A DNA stretch of 64,000 bases from Harmothoe impar (Eukaryota > Annelida > Polychaeta > Phyllodocida > Polynoidae), in contig OX381716.1 in the NCBI GenBank assembly GCA_947462335.1, positions 7,574,861 to 7,638,860 of the forward strand. Reading direction: 5' to 3'. Below are positions 23,877 through 33,455 of the stretch, one piece after another. The position numbers and the translations under genes are program-made. The notes under the pieces are model-generated. The model was not told the origin of the DNA. It did no database searches and saw nothing but the letters and a program-made list of their open reading frames with translations. Every line of letters starts with the position of its first letter. Position 1 is the first letter of the stretch.

Positions 23877-24076
23877 NNNNNNNNNNNNNNNNNNNNNNNN
23901 NNNNNNNNNNNNNNNNNNNNNNNNNNNNNNNNNNNNNNNNNNNNNNNNNNNNNNNNNNNNNNNNNNNNNNNNNNNNNNNNNNNNNNNNNNNNNNNNNNNN
24001 NNNNNNNNNNNNNNNNNNNNNNNNNNNNNNNNNNNNNNNNNNNNNNNNNNNNNNNNNNNNNNNNNNNNNNNNNNNN
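23877..24076. other. Assembly gap of 200 N
   Basis: Exactly 200 unknown bases, probably a placeholder length. The sequence to the right (AGTCCGGTAGGGCGGTATG) is preceded in the second copy at 35659 by about 210 bp that also occurs, inverted, at 25950-26160. The gap therefore probably hides a palindrome arm that assembled poorly. Confidence 0.95.
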
Positions 24077-25225
24077 AGTCCGGTAGGGCGGTATGTCTCG
24101 GTCTCCAAGCATATGCTTTGCAATGTTATACTACTAAGCCTCTGCTCGGAGAGTTCAGCGCCGATCAGCTGATCGTTGACCTATTTTCAGATTGAGACGA
24201 TATCTTTTTTTTTCATTGGCTTCGTTTGGGGGTTAAAATAAATCATATTTAATGGAAACAAAGCCTAAGCTCTACAAAACATCCCATATTTGGACGTACA
24301 ATAGCTGAATTAGGCCCTAGCCCCCCCAGAAAATTTGGTTGAGAATCTCTAAGTTGATAGATCGGCGAAACATTCCCCGAAAAATAAAATGGTTGTTTTC
24401 CGCTTTAAAATCGAGTTCTATTGAAAAAAAAACTCGCACGCCAGAGAAAAGATCCTACATTTAGACACCTGATAGCTGAATTAGGCCCTACCCCCCCCCC
24501 CAGAAAATTTGGTTGAAGCTTTTTCAAACAGGGACGCCCAGCCACGCTGTCATTCAAACTTCTATCATTTGATCATTGGCTCTGTTTTTTGGTCTTTGCA
24601 AGTTTAGAGCCCGGTCTTTGTCATTTTGCGGAACAACCCGGCCACTGAGGTGTCCGCAATTTCACATTGTTTACATTGTCGTCGTGTCGAACGATAGTAA
24701 AAGGCTGAATTATGGCATAATACGAATAAATATGGAAGGTATCGCCCTGCTGAACGGTTAGCCATCATTATAAATGTATTATGGATATATTTTCATGCCA
24801 AAATTAAAATAAAACACATGAACTGCTACTCTGCATATCAGGTTTGGAAAATCCTGCCTTTCATACCTTGAAGGGAGAAAATAGGGTGAGGGGGTTTCTT
24901 CCCTTGATTTTCGGTCGTTATACATTGATTTTCGGTATAATTAGAAAATCCAATTTGCTGATTTAACAGATTACAATAATAACCTTCCTCGAAGTTGACT
25001 TTTTTACAGGCGAGTCAGCGAGTTCACTGACTCGTCTCGCTTGAAGTCCATTTTCCACGACTTATCATTGTTTCTCCTGCCTTAAAAGCTGACAACGTAA
25101 AGAAAACATATTATTCTTTGATAATCCGCAATAATTTACTACTTACATGGCCAAATTAAGGAGGATTGATTGATTTTCAGCAAAGTTTAGTCGCCGAAAC
25201 TTGACTCGTCGGATTCTTGAGAAAA
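24077..25225 (+). repeat. Large repeat, copy 1
   Basis: 24077-24820 matches 35659-36401 almost base for base, and 24825-24962 matches 36902-37039. The block 25015-25225 occurs inverted at 36430-36650. The segment includes CGATCAGCTGATCG (24162-24175) and an arm (24540-24680) whose reverse complement lies at 25795-25915. It also holds a small hairpin, CGAGTCAG/CTGACTCG, near 25020-25043. The 61-codon frame at 24576 occurs in both copies only because the DNA is duplicated. Confidence 0.85.
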
Positions 25226-25262
25226 GGTTTCCCGTTCTACGACAATGATCGCTTCCGGTTAT

Positions 25263-25636
25263 GGTGCTCGATAAACAAATTATTTATTGATAAAGACGGT
25301 TAAACTGTCCAAAATGTCCGCAAATGCCACTATATTACCTGTAGGAGTAATAATATTACCTTCAAAGTCCGCAATTTGCTGTATTTCGGAAGATAATGTG
25401 CGTGCCGGATTTCGGCAAAGTAAACAAAACGGCCATCTCGCCGCTTCATGGGATCTCGCGAGAGTGCAACTCGGAAATGCTCGGGGGGTCGATACGGACA
25501 TTTTATCTTCCGAAATAGAGCAAATTACGGACTTTCAAGGTAATATTATTACTCCTACAGGTAATATAGAGGCATTTGCTGACATTTTTGACAGTATTAC
25601 CGCCTTGATAAAAAAATAATTTGTTTATCGAGCGCT
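25263..25636. promoter_or_regulatory. 374-bp palindrome, probable bidirectional promoter or foldback
   Basis: Outer ends GCTCGATAAACAAATTATTT and its complement bound two ~135-bp arms with about 85% identity by eye. Read outward from the centre, each arm encodes a 38-39-residue frame ending in TAA at the same place (SEIxQIxDFxGNIITPTGNI, then AFADI.DS). Differences between arms are often conservative. The ~105-bp centre is GC-rich and non-palindromic apart from TCTCGCGAGA. Minus-strand ATG 25501 gives 73 codons through one arm. The plus frame through the other arm has only a leftward ATG. Whether these peptides are made is unknown. Confidence 0.55.
25454..25463. promoter_or_regulatory. TCTCGCGAGA motif at the palindrome centre
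   Basis: A perfect 10-bp palindrome, the known BANP-type element of animal CpG promoters. It lies about 9 bp from the midpoint of the inverted repeat (about 25450), with a GC-rich core around it. It probably marks a divergent promoter (inference). Confidence 0.55.
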
Positions 25637-25664
25637 TCGGCAATCTCCGGTATGTAAATCCAAC

Positions 25665-25745
25665 ATGGCGGGCAGTAGAACGCCGAGGGACGATGATTCG
25701 GTACCAAATTGGCTAATTTCATGGATTACAGCTCAAATATACAAG
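25665..25745 (+). CDS. Candidate first coding exon of an unknown gene
   Basis: CCAACATGGCGGGC starts 27 codons that end in ACAAG followed by consensus donor GTAAGT (25746-25751), phase 0. The start resembles the TISU/YY1-type ATGGCGG initiator typical of short-leader housekeeping genes. The peptide begins MAGSRTPRDDDSVPNWLISW and continues ITAQIYK. It lies 29 bp right of the palindrome carrying TCTCGCGAGA, so that palindrome is a likely promoter. No downstream exon in matching phase was found; the Glu/Arg-rich exon at 28089 needs a different phase. The gene is unrecognised. Confidence 0.45.
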
Positions 25746-25949
25746 GTAAGTCTGCAATTTTTGTTGTCATTGATAGATTAGGCTTCCTCTATTTGGGGGG
25801 TGAAATTGCGGACAGCTCAGTAGCCGGGTTATTCCGCAAAATGACGAAGACCGGTGTTTAAACTTAAAACAGAGCCAATGATCAAATGATAGATCTTCAG
25901 CACAGTGACAGTGGCCCGATCCAAACTAAGAATATGCTCTAAAATTGTA

Positions 25950-26160
25950 CACAAGGACTCAGACCGGACTGTCATTTCTCAACTTGAATCAAATTCTTGA
26001 AAATGGCTCATATCGAAGGTAAATCTCAACCAATATTCACCTTATTAGGCTCGTTAGATGCAGAAATGTCATGTTTATTATGCCCTAGTGTGTCAGCCCT
26101 CCATCCCCCCTACTTTTTGTGAAATTTGACTTTGTTTGGGAATTTTGGCGAGTAGTTTAT
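25950..26160 (+). repeat. Repeat arm shared inverted with 34750-34940 and 35450-35665
   Basis: Contains GACTGTCATTTCTCAACTTGA, AAAATGGCTCATATCGAAGG, TATTCACCTTATTAGGCTCG and CATCCCCCCTACTTTTTGTG. Two reverse-complement copies lie in the cluster 34578-35660. The right end fuses directly to the tandem array monomer at about 26160. Confidence 0.85.
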
Positions 26161-28088
26161 CATGTTTAGTTCCAGAGCTATGTGCATGTTTGCATTCTAT
26201 ACTATACACATGTGTGGTGGTCCCCGCAAAAAGAATTTCTCAAATATTGTGTCTAAGTACCTCAAAATTGAACATTTCCAAAAGGCCCATGGGGGGGGGG
26301 GGGCAAAAAATTTGCGCGCGCCCCTGTTAACACCAACGAGTTCAGTTCATGTTTACTAAATAACTACTGCATATTATGCAATATCTCCCAGAAATTCTCA
26401 TTCTTTGGACATTAGTGATAGTCCTAGCAAAAGGAAATCCTCAAATATCATGTCTAGGTACCTCAAAATTTAAAAGAGCAGAATGAAGAATATTGTGAAA
26501 ATCGAGACTAAATTATGGCTCCAAATGATGCGTCTTGGCGAGAGGAGTTCAGAAATGTTCAATTTATCTCTCTATCATGTTTAGTTCCAGAGCTATGTGC
26601 ATGTTTGCATTCTATACTATACACATGTGTGGTGGTCCCCGCAAAAAGAATTTCTCAAATATTGTGTCTAAGTACCTCAAAATTGAACATTTCCAAAAGG
26701 CCCATGGGGGGGGGGGCAAAAAATTTGCGCGCGCCCCTGTTAACACCAACGAGTTCAGTTCATGTTTACTAAATAACTACTGCATATTATGCAATATCTC
26801 CCAGAAATTCTCATTCTTTGGACATTAGTGATAGTCCTAGCAAAAGGAAATTCTCAAATATCATGTCTAGGTACCTCAAAATTTAAAAGAGCAGAATGAA
26901 GAATATTGTGAAAATCGAGACTAAATTATGGCTCCAAATGATGCGTCTTGGCGAGAGGAGTTCAGAAATGTTCAATTTATCTCTCTATCATGTTTAGTTC
27001 CAGAGCTATGTGCATGTTTGCATTCTATACTATACACATGTGTGGTGGTCCCCGCAAAAAGAATTTCTCAAATATTGTGTCTAAGTACCTCAAAATTGAA
27101 CATTTCCAAAAGGCCCATGGGGGGGGGGGCAAAAAATTTGCGCGCGCCCCTGTTAACACCAACGAGTTCAGTTCATGTTTACTAAATAACTACTGCATAT
27201 TATGCAATATCTCCCAGAAATTCTCATTCTTTGGACATTAGTGATAGTCCTAGCAAAAGGAAATTCTCAAATATCATGTCTAGGTACCTCAAAATTTAAA
27301 AGAGCAGAATGAAGAATATTGTGAAAATCGAGACTAAATTATGGCTCCAAATGATGCGTCTTGGCGAGAGGAGTTCAGAAATGTTCAATTTATCTCTCTA
27401 TCATGTTTAGTTCCAGAGCTATGTGCATGTTTGCATTCTATACTATACACATCTATGGTAGTCCTCGCAAAAAGAATTTCTCAAATATTGTGTCTAAGTA
27501 CCTCAAAATTGAACATTTCCAAAGGGCCCATGGGGGGGGGGGGGAAATTTGCGCGCGCCCCAGTTAACACCAAACGAGTTCAGTGCATGTTTACTAAATA
27601 ACTACTGCATATTATGCAATATCTCCCAGAAATTCTCATTCTTTGGACATTAGTGATAGTCCTAGCAAAAGGAAATCCTCAAATATCATGTCTAGGTACC
27701 TCAAAATTTAAAAGAGCAGAATGAAGAATATTGTGAAAATCGAGACTAAATTATGGCTCCAAATGATGCGTCTTGGCGAGAGGAGTTCAGAAATGTTCAA
27801 TTTATCTCTCTATCATGTTTAGTTCCAGAGCTAGGTGCATATTAGTGACTTTTTGTCCCCCCCCCCCGGTTTGATACATGTCCGACCTAAAACCAGTACT
27901 GCCTCAGAACGGTTATTAGAGTTGCCTGTGCTTTAAAAGATGTAAATACCCGGTATTTAACACTCAGAAAGGTTAATAGAGCTGTCTGTGCTTTAATACA
28001 TGTGAATACCCGGTAGTTAAGGCCATGGTTCTTCAGAAATTAAAGTTCTTTTTCTGCCATTTCATATGTAAATTCTTATATTTTCCAG

Positions 28089-28249
28089 TGAACGTGAGCG
28101 GTACGAGCAGGAGTCGCACAAACGGGAGCCACGGGAGCGGGAGTCGCCGGAGTTGCAGGAGCGGGAGCCTTGGCCACGTGGACACAGCACTCAGAACCTT
28201 GATCAGGGGCTCTTCAACACGTCTAGGGGCTCCAACCACTCCTCCTCAG
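28089..28249 (+). CDS. Glu/Arg-rich exon, copy 1 of 4
   Basis: A 161-nt exon bounded by a pyrimidine-rich acceptor (CTTATATTTTCCAG) and donor CTCAG/GTCAGC. It reads T, then 53 codons, then G. The frame is rich in GAG and CGG codons: ERERYEQESHKREPRERESP, then LQEREPWPRGHSTQN, then a Ser/Asn-rich end. An in-frame TAA lies in the putative intron just upstream. GC content is far above the flanks. The charged E/R sequence suggests a disordered or helical segment of a nuclear-type protein, but no family is recognisable. The longer open frame in another phase (88 codons) is the shadow. Confidence 0.5.
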
Positions 28250-29273
28250 GTCAGCATTTACCCAATTTTCGACTTCAGGGGGGGTCTCTGAAATTTGGTC
28301 TTCAGAGCAAATCTTAAACTCCACAGTACTGACTGAGCGCCCAATGTGACCAATTTTCATGGGATACTTTCAGGGAGTTAGGCCTAATTCTCAGTACTGC
28401 CACTAACGCACTGCTATCTATAGACCTTGAATTTATATAAAAAAACAATTCCCAGGTCATTTACCCAATTTTTGACTTCAGGGGGGGGTCTCGGAAATGT
28501 TTCTTTAGAGCCAATTATAGTGCCAAACGAAGCGTCTTGGCGAGAGGAGTTCAGAAATGTTCAATTTATCTCTCTATCATGTTTAGTTCCAGAGCTATGG
28601 GCATGTTTGCATTCTATACTATACACATCTATGGTAGTCCTCGCAAAAAGAATTTCTCAAATATTGTGTCTAAGTACCTCAAAATTGAACATTTCCAAAG
28701 GGCCCATGGGGGGGGGGGGCGAAAAAATTTGCGCGCGCCCCAGTTAACACCAAACGAGTTCAGTGCATGTTTACTAAATAACTACTGCATATTATGCAAT
28801 ATCTCCCAGAAATTCTCATTCTTTGGACATTAGTGATAGTCCTAGCAAAAGGAAATCCTCAAATATCATGTCTAGGTACCTCAAAATTTAAAAGAGCAGA
28901 ATGAAGAATATTGTGAAAATCGAGACTAAATTATGGCTCCAAATGATGCGTCTTGGCGAGAGGAGTTCAGAAATGTTCAATTTATCTCTCTATCATGTTT
29001 AGTTCCAGAGCTAGGTGCATATTAGTGACTTTTTGTCCCCCCCCCCCCCCCCGGTTTGATACATGTCCGACCTTAAACCAGTACTGCCTCAGAAAGGTTA
29101 TTAGAGTTGCCTGTGCTTTAAAAGATGTAAATACCCGGTATTTAACACTCAGAAAGGTTAATAGAGCTGTCTGTGCTTTAATACATGTGAATACCCGGTA
29201 GTTAAGGCCATGGTTCTTCAGAAATTAAAGTTCTTTTTCTGCCATTTCATATGTAAATTCTTATATTTTCCAG

Positions 29274-29434
29274 TGAACGTGAGCGGTACGAGCAGGAGTC
29301 GCACAAACGGGAGCCACGGGAGCGGGAGTCGCCGGAGTTGCAGGAGCGGGAGCCTTGGCCACGTGGACACAGCACTCAGAACCTTGATCAGGGGCTCTTC
29401 AACACGTCTAGGGGCTCCAACCACTCCTCCTCAG
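29274..29434 (+). CDS. Glu/Arg-rich exon, copy 2 of 4
   Basis: Identical by eye to copy 1, including acceptor and donor, at an offset of 1185 bp. If transcripts cross the array, exon phases (2 nt needed before, 1 nt left after) join one copy to the next in frame, because the trailing G and leading T leave 2 of 3 codon bases. The join therefore lacks one base and would shift frame, which argues against simple multi-copy inclusion. Confidence 0.45.
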
Positions 29435-30860
29435 GTCAGCATTTACCCAATTTTCGACTTCAGGGGGGGTCTCTGAAATTTGGTCTTCAGAGCAAATCTT
29501 AAACTCCACAGTACTGACTGAGCGCCCAATGTGACCAATTTTCATGGGATACTTTCAGGGAGTTAGGCCTAATTCTCAGTACTGCCACTAACGCACTGCT
29601 ATCTATAGACCTTGAATTTATATAAAAAAACAATTCCCAGGTCATTTACCCAATTTTTGACTTCAGGGGGGGGTCTCGGAAATGTTTCTTTAGAGCCAAT
29701 TATAGTGCCAAACGAAGCGTCTTGGCGAGAGGAGTTCAGAAATGTTCAATTTATCTCTCTATCATGTTTAGTTCCAGAGCTATGTGCATGTTTGCATTCT
29801 ATACTATACACATGTGTGGTGGTCCCCGCAAAAAGAATTTCTCAAATATTGTGTCTAAGTACCTCAAAATTGAACATTTCCAAAAGGCCCATGGGGGGGG
29901 GGGGCAAAAAATTTGCGCGCGCCCCTGTTAACACCAACGAGTTCAGTTCATGTTTACTAAATAACTACTGCATATTATGCAATATCTCCCAGAAATTCTC
30001 ATTCTTTGGACATTAGTGATAGTCCTAGCAAAAGGAAATTCTCAAATATCATGTCTAGGTACCTCAAAATTTAAAAGAGCAGAATGAAGAATATTGTGAA
30101 AATCGAGACTAAATTATGGCTCCAAATGATGCGTCTTGGCGAGAGGAGTTCAGAAATGTTCAATTTATCTCTCTATCATGTTTAGTTCCAGAGCTATGTG
30201 CATGTTTGCATTCTATACTATACACATCTATGGTAGTCCTCGCAAAAAGAATTTCTCAAATATTGTGTCTAAGTACCTCAAAATTGAACATTTCCAAAGG
30301 GCCCATGGGGGGGGGGGAAATTTGTGCGCGCCCCAGTTAACACCAAACGAGTTCAGTGCATGTTTACTAAATAACTACTGCATATTATGCAATATCTCCC
30401 AGAAATTCTCATTCTTTGGACATTAGTGATAGTCCTAGCAAAAGGAAATCCTCAAATATCATGTCTAGGTACCTCAAAATTTAAAAGAGCAGAATGAAGA
30501 ATATTGTGAAAATCGAGACTAAATTATGGCTCCAAATGATGCGTCTTGGCGAGAGGAGTTCAGAAATGTTCAATTTATCTCTCTATCATGTTTAGTTCCA
30601 GAGCTAGGTGCATATTAGTGACTTTTTGTCCCCCCCCCCGGTTTGATACATGTCCGACCTTAAACCAGTACTGCCTCAGAACGGTTATTAGAGTTGCCTG
30701 TGCTTTAAAAGATGTAAATACCCGGTATTTAACACTCAGAAAGGTTAATAGAGCTGTCTGTGCTTTAATACATGTGAATACCCGGTAGTTAAGGCCATGG
30801 TTCTTCAGAAATTAAAGTTCTTTTTCTGCCATTTCATATGTAAATTCTTATATTTTCCAG

Positions 30861-31021
30861 TGAACGTGAGCGGTACGAGCAGGAGTCGCACAAACGGGAG
30901 CCACGGGAGCGGGAGTCGCCGGAGTTGCAGGAGCGGGAGCCTTGGCCACGTGGACACAGCACTCAGAACCTTGATCAGGGGCTCTTCAACACGTCTAGGG
31001 GCTCCAACCACTCCTCCTCAG
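30861..31021 (+). CDS. Glu/Arg-rich exon, copy 3 of 4
   Basis: Identical by eye to copies 1 and 2 with intact acceptor and donor. It is separated from copy 2 by 1587 bp because one extra ~400-bp monomer is present. Confidence 0.45.
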
Positions 31022-32051
31022 GTCAGCATTTACCCAATTTTCGACTTCAGGGGGGGTCTCTGAAATTTGGTCTTCAGAGCAAATCTTAAACTCCACAGTA
31101 CTGACTGAGCGCCCAATGTGACCAATTTTCATGGGATACTTTCAGGGAGTTAGGCCTAATTCTCAGTACTGCCACTAACGCACTGCTATCTATAGACCTT
31201 GAATTTATATAAAAAAACAATTCCCAGGTCATTTACCCAATTTTTGACTTCAGGGGGGGGTCTCGGAAATGTTTCTTTAGAGCCAATTATAGTGCCAAAC
31301 GAAGCGTCTTGGCGAGAGGAGTTCAGAAATGTTCAATTTATCTCTCTATCATGTTTAGTTCCAGAGCTATGGGCATGTTTGCATTCTATACTATACACAT
31401 CTATGGTAGTCCTCGCAAAAAGAATTTCTCAAATATTGTGTCTAAGTACCTCAAAATTGAACATTTCCAAAGGGCCCATGGGGGGGGGGGGGGGGCGAAA
31501 AAATTTGCGCGCGCCCCAGTTAACACCAAACGAGTTCAGTGCATGTTTACTAAATAACTACTGCATATTATGCAATATCTCCCAGAAATTCTCATTCTTT
31601 GGACATTAGTGATAGTCCTAGCAAAAGGAAATCCTCAAATATCATGTCTAGGTACCTCAAAATTTAAAAGAGCAGAATGAAGAATATTGTGAAAATCGAG
31701 ACTAAATTATGGCTCCAAATGATGCGTCTTGGCGAGAGGAGTTCAGAAATGTTCAATTTATCTCTCTATCATGTTTAGTTCCAGAGCTAGGTGCATATTA
31801 GTGACTTTTTGTCCCCCCCCCCCCCCGGTTTGATACATGTCCGACCTTAAACTCCACAGTACTGCCTCAGAAAGGTTATTAGAGTTGCCTGTGCTTTAAA
31901 AGATGTAAATACCCGGTATTTAACACTCAGAAAGGTTAATAGAGCTGTCTGTGCTTTAATACATGTAAATACCCGGTAGTTAAGGCCATGGTTCTTCAGA
32001 AATTAAAGTTCTTTTTCTGCCATTTTATATGTAAATTCTTATATTTTCCAG

Positions 32052-32200
32052 TGAACGTGAGCGGTACGAGCAGGAGTCGCACAAACGGGAGCCACGGGAG
32101 CGGGAGTCGCCGGAGTTGCAGGAGCGGGAGCCTTGGCCACGTGGACACAGCACTCAGAACCTTGATCAGGGGCTCTTCAACACGTGTAGGGGCTCCACAA
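32052..32200 (+). pseudogene. Glu/Arg-rich exon, copy 4, 3' end lost to a minisatellite
   Basis: The acceptor (TATTTTCCAG) and the first ~135 nt match the other copies. From about 32187 the exon end changes: ACGTCTAGG becomes ACGTGTAGG and runs straight into the 20-bp minisatellite. The donor site is gone, and the exon frame meets TAG (32227-32229) within the repeats. As an exon it is broken. Confidence 0.6.
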
Positions 32201-33000
32201 CACGGCTAGGGGCTCCACAACATGAGTAGGGGCTCCACAACACGTGTAGGGGCTCCACAACATGTGTAGGGGCTCCACAACATGACTACGGGCTCCACAA
32301 CACATGTAGGGGCTCCATACCACGCCTAGGGGCTCCACAACACGTGTAGGGGCTCTACAACACGTGTAGGGGCTCCATACCACGCCTAGGGGCTCCACAC
32401 CATGACTAGGGGCTCCATACCACGCCTAGGGGCTCCACAACAGGGCTAGGGGCTCCACAACATGAGTAGGGGCTCCACAACACGTGTAGGGGCTCCACAA
32501 CATGTGTAGGGGCTCCACAACATGACTACAGGCTCCACAACACGTGTAGGGGCTCCATACCACGCCTAGGGGCTCCACACCATGACTAGGGGCTCCATAC
32601 CACGCCTAGGGGCTCCACAACAGGGCTAGGGGCTCCACAACATGAGTAGGGGCTCCACAACACGTGTAGGGGCTCCACAACATGTGTAGGGGCTCCACAA
32701 CATGACTACAGGCTCCACAACACGTGTAGGGGCTCCATACCACGCCTAGGGGCTCCACAACACGTGTAGGGGCTCTACAACACGTGTAGGGGCTCCATAC
32801 CACGCTTAGGGGCTCCACACCATGACTAGGGGCTCCATACCACGCCTAGGGGCTCCACACCATGACTAGGGGCTCCACAACACGCCTAGGGGCTCCACAA
32901 CATGAGTAGGGGCTCCACAACACGTGTAGGGGCTCCATACCACGCCTAGGGGCTCCACACCATGACTAGGGGCTCCATACCACGCCTAGGGGCTCCCCAA
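32169..33000 (+). repeat. 20-bp minisatellite, about 41 copies, with 180-bp higher-order units
   Basis: Unit AGGGGCTCCACAACACGTGT with variants at CACAA/CATAC/CACAC and at the CACGTGT/CATGAGT/CATGACT/CACGCCT half. The phase is perfect over more than 800 bp. A nine-unit (180-bp) order repeats at 32461-32640 and from 32641. The seed is visible in the intact exon copies, where AGGGGCTCTTCAACACGTCT is followed by AGGGGCTCCAACCACT. Minus frames of 70-73 codons are products of the period. Confidence 0.95.
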
Positions 33001-33362
33001 CACTCATACCAGCCCTTTAAATATGGACTTCATGAGAGGGAATTTCAGATACAAGTCAGGCATGAAACCCATCTGGAAACTGTTCCACATATCTAGGAAA
33101 CTCATCCACATGTTTAGGAAGGCTCTAACATGTGTATCTAAACTCATCAATGGGTCTAGAAACTATATCTAGGAATTTCCACTAGACATTTAGAAAGTCT
33201 AGGAACTCTTCAATATATCAATCTTCATGCAAGTCCTTTTAATTATTAATAAAATCATTTTCCATTATAACAGAAGGATTTTCTTTGTTGTCATTTATAA
33301 CCTCATCAAGTAAACAAATTTCCTCACTAACTCTGAAATAAATCCCAAACACCCCTCCAAAT
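33001..33362. other. Non-genic interval
   Basis: AT-rich unique-looking DNA between the minisatellite and the hairpin-ended repeat. Nothing is supported in it. Confidence 0.5.
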
Positions 33363-33455
33363 GCCTAAACAACCCTGCATAAATATTAAATCCAGTATCT
33401 TCTCAAACAAGTGAGGGCTAGCAAACAGATGTAATCTGTTTGCGCCCTCACTTGT
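33363..33455 (+). repeat. Hairpin-terminated repeat, plus copy
   Basis: Counterpart of 14189-14290. CAACCCTGCATAAATATT and CAGTATCTTCTCAAAC lead into the 49-bp palindrome 33407-33455. Its outer end coincides exactly with the start of the 1122-bp segmental duplication at 33456. Confidence 0.75.

Larger units (their letters stand above)
24540..25915. repeat. Inverted-repeat element with ~130-bp arms
   Basis: Arms 24540-24680 and 25795-25915 are reverse complements with moderate divergence. Shared parts are CTATCATTTGATCATTGGCT, GTCATTTTGCGGAA, AACCCGGC and GTCCGCAATTTCAC. They enclose the inner palindrome (25263-25636) and the exon at 25665. Homology of the right flank (25950-26160) to DNA left of the second copy suggests the full arms are longer and partly lost in the N gap. 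This could be a foldback-type element that has captured promoter and exon DNA, or an inverted gene duplication. Confidence 0.7.
26160..31800 (+). repeat. Tandem array of ~413-bp monomers with higher-order units
   Basis: Eight monomers share ATGTTTAGTTCCAGAGCTAT, GCATTCTATACTATACACAT, a G9-G15 run before AAATTTGCGCGCGCCCC, and AGAGCAGAATGAAGAATATT. Each monomer is itself a diverged dimer (GCAAAAAGAATTTCTCAAATA versus GCAAAAGGAAATTCTCAAATA). Four times the monomer is cut at CCAGAGCTAGGTGCATATTA and joined to a ~0.7-kb insert that carries the Glu/Arg-rich exon. This gives higher-order units of 1185, 1587 and 1191 bp. All frames of 68-136 codons here are repeat translations. Identity between units is very high, so amplification is recent. 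Confidence 0.95.

Noticed and set aside
25330..25365. TAATATTAC nonanucleotide, as in rolling-circle origins of small ssDNA viruses
   Set aside because: It lies in AT-rich DNA, not on the loop of a short stem, and no Rep gene is near; most likely chance.
28025..28291. 88-codon ORF over the exon starting MVLQKLKFFF
   Set aside because: It runs through the acceptor and intron in a different phase; the E/R frame bounded by AG and GT fits the GC-rich part better.
26136..31609. Repeated ORFs of 65-136 codons in the tandem array
   Set aside because: The same frames recur because the DNA repeats; they cross poly-G runs of varying length that shift frame, and better explained coding lies in the E/R exon.
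32177..33000. CRISPR-like regular repeats
   Set aside because: Units are contiguous 20-bp repeats without unique spacers, in animal DNA; this is a minisatellite.
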